Below, one piece after another: positions 7,203-11,166 of a stretch of 11,166 nucleotides of DNA (position 1 is its first letter; every line of letters begins with the position of its first letter). This DNA is from Paludibacteraceae bacterium (GTDB lineage: Bacteria > Bacteroidota > Bacteroidia > Bacteroidales > Paludibacteraceae), in NCBI GenBank assembly GCA_017965125.1, contig JAGCQO010000014.1, positions 1 through 11,166 on the forward strand. Direction: 5' to 3'. The notes under the pieces are model-generated. The model saw nothing but the letters and a program-made list of their open reading frames with translations. It was not told the origin of the DNA and searched no databases. The translations under genes were made by a program, and so were the position numbers.

Positions 7203-7274
7203 GGTCCATTCGTCTATCGGTTAGGACGAGAGATTTTCATTCTCTAAAGAGCAGTTCGACTCTGCTATGGACTA
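7203..7274 (+). tRNA. tRNA-Glu, anticodon TTC
   Basis: The 72 bases form a complete cloverleaf. The acceptor stem is GGTCCAT with ATGGACT (terminal G-T wobble) and the discriminator is A. The D stem is GTCT/GGAC, the anticodon stem AGAGA/TCTCT encloses loop TTTTCAT, and the T stem AGCAG/CTGCT encloses loop TTCGACT. The anticodon TTC reads GAA and GAG. CCA is not encoded. The gene has a good promoter 10 bases upstream and no terminator downstream; rpsT begins 36 bases after its end. Confidence 0.96.
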
Positions 7275-7310
7275 CTAAACAATAAAATGACATATAATAT
7301 TTAAGGAAAG

Positions 7311-7565
7311 ATGGCAAACCATAAATCATCAATCAAGAGAATCCGTCAGACAGAGAAGAGAAATCTTGCTAACAGATATTACGCAAAGACTGCGAGAACT
7401 GCTGTTCGCAACTTGCGCAACACAAGCGACAAGAAGGCTGCAGAGGAGCAGCTTCCAAGAGTAAGCTCACTTCTCGACAAGTTGGCTAAGAAGAACCTTA
7501 TTCACAAGAACAAGGCAGGCAACTTGAAGTCAAGTTTGGCAAAGCACGTTAACAAGCTTGCTTAA
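7311..7565 (+). CDS. rpsT: 30S ribosomal protein S20
   Basis: This 84-residue, lysine/arginine-rich, helical protein starts [21 protein letters not shown] and ends [10 protein letters not shown], the normal form and length of S20 (about 85-90 residues). S20 binds 16S rRNA early in 30S assembly. The purine stretch AAGGAAAG (7303-7310) directly touches the ATG, which is unusually close for a Shine-Dalgarno sequence and may act only weakly. Its codons favour AAG, AAC and CTT/TTG more than the neighbours do, as expected for a highly expressed gene. It lies 36 bases behind tRNA-Glu with no promoter or terminator between them. It is followed by two hairpins, the second a terminator. Confidence 0.97.
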   Translation: MANHKSSIKRIRQTEKRNLANRYYAKTARTAVRNLRNTSDKKAAEEQLPRVSSLLDKLAKKNLIHKNKAGNLKSSLAKHVNKLA

Positions 7566-7588
7566 TATAGGCTTTAGACGCGTAGAGC

Positions 7589-7608
7589 TCCGTCTGGCAG
7601 CAGGCGGA
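7589..7608 (+). other. GC-rich hairpin in the rpsT 3' untranslated region
   Basis: TCCGTCTG (7589-7596) can pair over all eight positions (one G-T) with CAGGCGGA (7601-7608) across the loop GCAG. No T-tract follows, so it is not a terminator by itself. An alternative pairing, AGACG (7576-7580) with CGTCT (7591-7595), is mutually exclusive with it. It may protect the rpsT mRNA 3' end or be a regulatory structure; the function is unknown. Confidence 0.5.
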
Positions 7609-7626
7609 CGTAAATAAAAAATACAG

Positions 7627-7665
7627 ACTTCATTCTGATGTTCCATCAGGATGAAGTTTTTTTTT
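7627..7665 (+). terminator. Intrinsic terminator after rpsT
   Basis: A 13-bp stem with a single G-T pair, ACTTCATTCTGAT (7627-7639) with ATCAGGATGAAGT (7645-7657), encloses loop GTTCC and runs into nine T (7657-7665). This is a textbook rho-independent terminator 61 bases after the rpsT stop. It ends only 20 bases before the probable radC start codon. Confidence 0.93.
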
Positions 7666-7685
7666 GCACAAAACAAGTTAAGACT

Positions 7686-8396
7686 ATGGAATACACGGAG
7701 AGAGAAGAGAAACACATGTCCATAATGGAGATGAGCGAAGAGGACAGACCGAGAGAGAAGATGCTGGCCAACGGCGCCGAGATGCTGACCAACGCTGAGT
7801 TGCTTGGCATATTGCTTGGCTCTGGAAACACGAGGCAGACGGCGGTTGAACTCGCCAAGGAGATACTGAAGGACTCCGAGAACAACCTTGTGGAGCTGGG
7901 CAAAAAGACCATTGGAGAGCTGAAGCGTTACAACGGCATGGGCGACGCGAAAGCTGTGACTGTGGCAGCCGCACTGGAACTCGGACGCAGACGAAACCTC
8001 GCCGAGGCTTTGGAAAAGCCGCAGGTGAGAGACAGCAGCGACATTTTCAAGATATTCCACCCGATGATAGCCGACAAGCAGACCGAGGAATTCTGGCTCC
8101 TGCTGCTGAACAGAGCGCACAGGGTGATAGGCATGGAACAGCTGAGCAGCGGCGGAGTTTCGAGCACGACTGTGGACACGAAGCTGGCGCTCAAAAAGGC
8201 GATTGACAAGCTTGCCGACGCCGTGGTGCTCTGCCACAACCATCCGTCGGAGTCGCTGAGGCCGTCGAGAGACGACGATAAGGTGACACACCAACTGTGT
8301 GAAGGCTTCAAGGCGGTTGAAATAAGGGTGCTCGACCATATCATTGTGGCAGGGGAGAAATACTACAGCTACTCGGACGACGGCCGTTTGGAGTAA
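7686..8396 (+). CDS. radC: RadC/JAMM-domain protein
   Basis: A 236-residue RadC (DUF2466/UPF0758) protein. The N-terminal part has the family signature EEDRPREKML and the stretch ELLGILLGSGN. A helix-hairpin-helix-like stretch, RYNGMGDAKAVTVAAALELGRRR, follows. The C-terminal JAMM/MPN-like domain has the metal motif HNHPSESLRPSRDD starting at H184, with H186 and D197 in the expected places; the usual Gly after HNHPS is Glu here. Despite its name, a role in DNA repair has been questioned and the biochemical function is unsettled. I chose ATG 7686. The upstream in-frame ATG at 7638 lies within the rpsT terminator stem and is unlikely; ATG 7716 (MSIMEMSEEDRP) is a good alternative and closer to usual family N-termini. 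No promoter consensus is visible between the terminator and the gene. Confidence 0.9.
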   Translation: MEYTEREEKHMSIMEMSEEDRPREKMLANGAEMLTNAELLGILLGSGNTRQTAVELAKEILKDSENNLVELGKKTIGELKRYNGMGDAKAVTVAAALELGRRRNLAEALEKPQVRDSSDIFKIFHPMIADKQTEEFWLLLLNRAHRVIGMEQLSSGGVSSTTVDTKLALKKAIDKLADAVVLCHNHPSESLRPSRDDDKVTHQLCEGFKAVEIRVLDHIIVAGEKYYSYSDDGRLE

Positions 8397-8434
8397 TTTT
8401 GCGGAAATGCGAACAAAAAGTGAACATTATCTGC

Positions 8435-8442
8435 TAAATTTG
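8435..8442 (+). promoter_or_regulatory. Probable -7 box of the proBA promoter
   Basis: TAAATTTG is a perfect TAnnTTTG match, 35 bases before the proB ATG in the 81-base radC-proB gap. No TTTG is present about 20 bases upstream; the nearest (8398-8401) is too far. The promoter may therefore be weak or need an activator. Transcription would start near 8448-8452. Confidence 0.5.
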
Positions 8443-8458
8443 TAAGATGTTAGACAAA

Positions 8459-8471
8459 ATGCGACTCGCAT
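8459..8471. promoter_or_regulatory. Palindrome just upstream of proB
   Basis: ATGCGA and TCGCAT are perfect six-base arms around a single C, ending 6 bases before the proB start. The left arm is part of AAATGCGA (8457-8464), which also occurs at 8405-8412, so the repeats bracket the -7 box at 8435-8442. It could be an operator or, in RNA, a 5-bp hairpin with a 3-base loop that blocks the proB start. No known regulator site is recognised. Confidence 0.4.
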
Positions 8472-8477
8472 AGAATT

Positions 8478-9566
8478 ATGGAATTGAGATTTAACCGTGT
8501 AGCAATAAAGGTAGGAAGCAACGTGCTGACCAACAAGGACGGTTCGGTGGACGACGGGCGCATAGCCCACATCGTCGACCAGATCGCGGCTCTGCGCAAC
8601 AGCGGAGTGGAAGTGGTGCTGATTTCGTCGGGTGCTGTGGCTTATGGCAGAAGCGAGATAACACTGCCGCCGCATCTTGATTCCGTATCCAGCCGACAGA
8701 TACTCTCGGCCGTGGGTCAGGCCAAGCTGATAAACCGATACTACGAGCAGTTCAAGCAGCACGGCATATTCTGCGGACAGGTGTTGACGATGAAGGAGAA
8801 CTTCAGAAACCGCCAGCAGTATCTCAACCAGAAGAACTGCATGTCCGCCATGCTCCAGCAAGGAGTAATCCCGATAGTGAACGAGAACGACACGACATCG
8901 CTCACCGAGCTCATGTTCACCGACAACGACGAGCTTTCCGGGCTCATCGCCACGATGATGGACATGGATGCGCTCGTCATACTCAGCAACATCGACGGCA
9001 TATACAACGGCGACCCGAACGACCCTGAATCCAGCGTCATAAGAGAGGTACTGCCGGAGAAGAGCCTGTCGCAGTACATTCAGGCGAGCAAGTCGTCGTT
9101 CGGCCGAGGCGGTATGAGAACCAAATGCAACATAGCGCGTAAGGTGGCTGCTGAAGGCATAACCGTGATAATAGCAAACGGCAAGAAGGAAAACATAATC
9201 TGCGACTTGATGCAGAAGGGCAGCGATGTGATGAGCACAGTGTTCAAGCCTTCCGACAGAGTGTCGAGCGTGAAGAAATGGATAGCCCACAGCGAAGGAT
9301 TCTCGAAGGGCGAGGTGCATGTGAACGCTGGTGCAGAAGAGGCATTGAGCGGCAAGGCTTCGTCGTTGCTGTTTGTGGGCATCGACAGCATAAAAGGCGA
9401 GTTCAAGAAAGGCGACATCGTGAAGATATTCGGCCCGAACGGCAATGAGCTCGGAGTGGGAAGGGTGCAGTACGGCTCGGACAAGGCCAAGAGCCTCGTG
9501 GGCAAGAAGGGCGTGAAGCCTTTCATCCACTGCGATTACCTTTTGCCTGTGACTAACAAGGATTAA
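8478..9566 (+). CDS. proB: Glutamate 5-kinase
   Basis: The 362-residue enzyme phosphorylates glutamate to gamma-glutamyl phosphate, the first and usually proline-inhibited step of proline synthesis. The amino-acid kinase domain shows KVGSNVLT from K11, ISSGAVAYG at 49-57 (substrate loop) and NENDT at 135-139, followed by the glycine-rich nucleotide site GRGGMRTK. From about residue 279 to the end there is a PUA domain (GEVHVNAGAEEAL to the final HCDYLLPV). The two-domain form and length match the E. coli enzyme (367 residues). ATG 8478 is the natural start. proA follows after 15 bases, as expected because the labile intermediate is handed on to ProA. A promoter-like box and a palindrome lie just upstream. 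Confidence 0.97.
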   Translation: MELRFNRVAIKVGSNVLTNKDGSVDDGRIAHIVDQIAALRNSGVEVVLISSGAVAYGRSEITLPPHLDSVSSRQILSAVGQAKLINRYYEQFKQHGIFCGQVLTMKENFRNRQQYLNQKNCMSAMLQQGVIPIVNENDTTSLTELMFTDNDELSGLIATMMDMDALVILSNIDGIYNGDPNDPESSVIREVLPEKSLSQYIQASKSSFGRGGMRTKCNIARKVAAEGITVIIANGKKENIICDLMQKGSDVMSTVFKPSDRVSSVKKWIAHSEGFSKGEVHVNAGAEEALSGKASSLLFVGIDSIKGEFKKGDIVKIFGPNGNELGVGRVQYGSDKAKSLVGKKGVKPFIHCDYLLPVTNKD

Positions 9567-9581
9567 TACAACAAACGAAAT

Positions 9582-10832
9582 ATGGCAAACATAGATTGGA
9601 AGACGGCGGTGAGAAGCGCATCGCGCACACTCAACTTGGTGAGCGAGGAGAAGAAGAACGAAGTGCTCATGGCGCTTGCCGCTGCGACCGAAAACCACAT
9701 AGACGACATACTGAAGGCCAATGCCGAGGATTTGTCGAAGATGGACAAAAGCGACTCGATGTACGACCGACTGTTGCTCACAGAGGAGCGTCTGAAGGGC
9801 ATTGCGTCGGACATAAGGAAGGTGGCGACACTGCCTTCGCCTTTGAATAAGGTGCTGGAGCAAAGAACGCTGCCTAACGGCTTGGAGCTGAAGAAAGTAA
9901 GCGTGCCATTCGGCGTCATCGGAATCATATACGAGGCTCGTCCGAATGTTTCGTTCGACGTGTTCTCGCTTTGCTTCAAGAGCGGCAACGCGTGTGTGCT
10001 GAAGGGCGGCACGAATGCTCATGCGTCGAACAGCGCCATCGTCGCGCTCATAAAGGAAGTGCTGAAGGAGAACGGCATCGACGAGAACGTGGTGCACCTC
10101 ATGCCAGCCGGACGCGAATCGACAGCCGAGCTGCTTAACGCGGTTGGCAGTGTTGACGTGATAATCCCACGAGGCAGCGCAGGGCTCATAAACTTCGTGA
10201 GAGACAACAGTCGTGTGCCGGTGATAGAGACGGGCGCAGGTGTTGTCAGCACATATTTCGACGCGCAGGGCGACATAGAAAAAGGCAAGAAGATAATAAA
10301 CAACGGAAAGACCAGACGTGTCAGCGTGTGCCATGCGCTCGACTCGCTCATCGTGCACAAGTCAAGGCTTGGCGACTTAGGCGAGCTGCTTGCTCCATTG
10401 GCCGAGTCGAACGTGGTCATCGAGGCCGACGAGGATTCGTACAACGCGCTGAAGGGCAGTTATCCAGACTCATTGCTCATGCCATTGACAGAGACAAGCT
10501 ACGGCACTGAGTACAAATACTACAAGATGAACATAAAGACCGTGGCCGACATTGATGAGGCTATCGCCCACATAACAAAGTATGACTCAGGTCACAGCGA
10601 GGCGATAATAACCGAGGACGAAAAGGCTGCGGAGAAGTTCCAGACAGAGATTGACGCGGCTTGTGTGTATGTGAACGCGCCAACATCGTTCACCGACGGC
10701 GGACAGTTCGGCATGGGTGCGGAGATAGGCATAAGCACGCAGAAACTGCACGCGAGAGGACCTATGGCGCTGCCTGAGATGACAAGCTACAAGTGGCTCA
10801 TAAAGGGCGACGGCCAGGTTCGTCCGAAGTAA
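9582..10832 (+). CDS. proA: Gamma-glutamyl phosphate reductase
   Basis: The 416-residue enzyme reduces gamma-glutamyl phosphate to glutamate-5-semialdehyde with NADPH, the second step of proline synthesis. It belongs to the aldehyde dehydrogenase superfamily. The catalytic cysteine is C250 in KTRRVSVCHALDSL. Other family landmarks are FGVIGIIYEARPNV, GNACVLKGG, DVIIPRGSAGLI, the ETGAG motif and the C-terminal FTDGGQFGMGAEIGIST. The length is that of the E. coli protein (417). It is 15 bases behind proB and 13 bases ahead of an exported protein of unknown function, so all three are probably on one message. proC is not in the window. Of its 30 isoleucine codons 19 are ATA, 8 ATC and 3 ATT. Confidence 0.98.
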   Translation: MANIDWKTAVRSASRTLNLVSEEKKNEVLMALAAATENHIDDILKANAEDLSKMDKSDSMYDRLLLTEERLKGIASDIRKVATLPSPLNKVLEQRTLPNGLELKKVSVPFGVIGIIYEARPNVSFDVFSLCFKSGNACVLKGGTNAHASNSAIVALIKEVLKENGIDENVVHLMPAGRESTAELLNAVGSVDVIIPRGSAGLINFVRDNSRVPVIETGAGVVSTYFDAQGDIEKGKKIINNGKTRRVSVCHALDSLIVHKSRLGDLGELLAPLAESNVVIEADEDSYNALKGSYPDSLLMPLTETSYGTEYKYYKMNIKTVADIDEAIAHITKYDSGHSEAIITEDEKAAEKFQTEIDAACVYVNAPTSFTDGGQFGMGAEIGISTQKLHARGPMALPEMTSYKWLIKGDGQVRPK

Positions 10833-10845
10833 AAAAGGAAGTGAT

Positions 10846-11166
10846 ATGCTCAGACATGTCATTGCAAGCATAATTTTCGCCATGGCGATGGTCGCAGCAG
10901 CCCAGACGACAGGCACCGCCGACAGGCTCGATTTGCGTCCCGGCTTCAGGGAATTCAAGTTCAAGACGCCGAAAGAGAACTACATGGCGATATACTCGCT
11001 GGAGAAGCGCAACACGTACCGTTGGCCGGACATTGTGGAGATATACGCGTGCAACTACCGCGTGAAGATAGGCAATGTGCAGACCGACAGCGTGCACGTG
11101 TTCTTCCTCGGCAACAGGCTTGTGAGGACCACGGTTTTCCTGAGCGACACCATCTCGACGGCGTAC
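10846..11166 (+). CDS. Exported protein of unknown function (3' truncated)
   Basis: The frame runs open from ATG 10846 to the window edge, giving the first 107 residues. The start is preceded by AAGGAA (10835-10840), a usable Shine-Dalgarno sequence at normal spacing. Residues 1-20 look like a Sec signal peptide: an Arg at position 3, a hydrophobic run VIASIIFAMAMV, and a likely cleavage site after AAA at 17-19. The mature part begins around QTTGTADRL and alternates charged and aromatic residues (REFKFKTPKENY; YACNYRVKIGNV; VHVFFLGNRLVRTTVFL), suggesting beta strands and a soluble periplasmic or surface protein. No lipobox cysteine is seen near the cleavage site. I do not recognise the family. 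The 13-base gap to proA suggests cotranscription but says little about function. Confidence 0.75.
   Translation, partial: MLRHVIASIIFAMAMVAAAQTTGTADRLDLRPGFREFKFKTPKENYMAIYSLEKRNTYRWPDIVEIYACNYRVKIGNVQTDSVHVFFLGNRLVRTTVFLSDTISTAY

Noticed and set aside
6267..7274. The two tRNA genes as integration sites of a mobile element
   Set aside because: Both tRNAs are whole. I see no integrase, no displaced copy of a tRNA 3' end and no composition break; the neighbours are core genes.
7638..7685. Longer radC N-terminus starting at the ATG at 7638
   Set aside because: This start lies inside the stem of the rpsT terminator, and the added residues (MFHQDEVFFCTKQVKT) come from the terminator repeat and T-tract, not from family sequence.
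8427..10358. A 643-codon open frame on the - strand covering proB and most of proA
   Set aside because: It lies antisense to two unmistakable genes. Its product is rich in His, Val, Arg and Leu with no recognisable domain, as expected from complementing these codons. The sense genes use few TTA, CTA and TCA codons, which keeps that frame open.
1..11166. CRISPR arrays, insertion sequences, toxin-antitoxin or defence modules
   Set aside because: No regularly spaced repeats, transposase motifs, terminal inverted repeats or small paired genes were seen. The window is filled by housekeeping genes with consistent codon use.

Overview
The window looks like ordinary chromosomal backbone of a member of the Bacteroidota, most likely order Bacteroidales (Prevotella/Bacteroides-like). 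The protein families have the forms I know from that group: a short TsaC-type protein ending at the YrdC core, a two-domain glutamine-dependent NadE of 641 residues, and a RecO without zinc cysteines. The recognisable promoters carry the Bacteroidota -7 box TAnnTTTG, and most genes lack a strong Shine-Dalgarno sequence. Base composition is close to half G+C by eye. Isoleucine is read mainly from ATA (19 of 30 Ile codons in proA, 11 of 18 in tsaC). This assignment rests on family resemblance only.

Region 1 (1-6211, + strand) is a tightly packed run. It holds the tail of an unrecognised protein with a lysine-rich C-terminus (1-183), tsaC/sua5 for tRNA threonylcarbamoyladenosine (161-760), a membrane-bound initiating sugar-phosphate transferase of the WbaP/WcaJ type (761-2185), DNA primase dnaG (2232-4289) and NAD+ synthetase nadE (4286-6211). 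The spacings are a 23-base overlap, 0 bases, 46 bases and a 4-base overlap, so the genes are probably largely cotranscribed. The run ends at a hairpin plus T-tract (6237-6265) that can also terminate the convergent tRNA-Arg gene.

Region 2 (6267-7120, - strand) holds tRNA-Arg(CCT) and recO, each with its own probable promoter.

Region 3 (7145-7665) is a compact divergent promoter region between recO and tRNA-Glu(TTC). The tRNA is followed only 36 bases later by rpsT (ribosomal protein S20) with no terminator between them, which suggests a mixed tRNA/r-protein transcript. Two hairpins follow rpsT, the second being a strong intrinsic terminator.

Region 4 (7686-11166, + strand) holds radC, then a promoter-like segment with a small palindrome. 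After that come proB and proA, the first two enzymes of proline synthesis from glutamate, and the first 107 codons of an unrecognised exported protein that begins 13 bases after proA.

I found no mobile element, CRISPR array, integrase, toxin-antitoxin pair or defence system. Every stretch longer than 300 bases is covered by a gene. The most interesting points are modest: the tRNA-Glu/rpsT arrangement, the palindrome and repeats around the proBA promoter, the unknown exported protein behind proA, the lone initiating sugar transferase in a housekeeping run, and the strong ATA preference. I do not see a convincing undescribed system.
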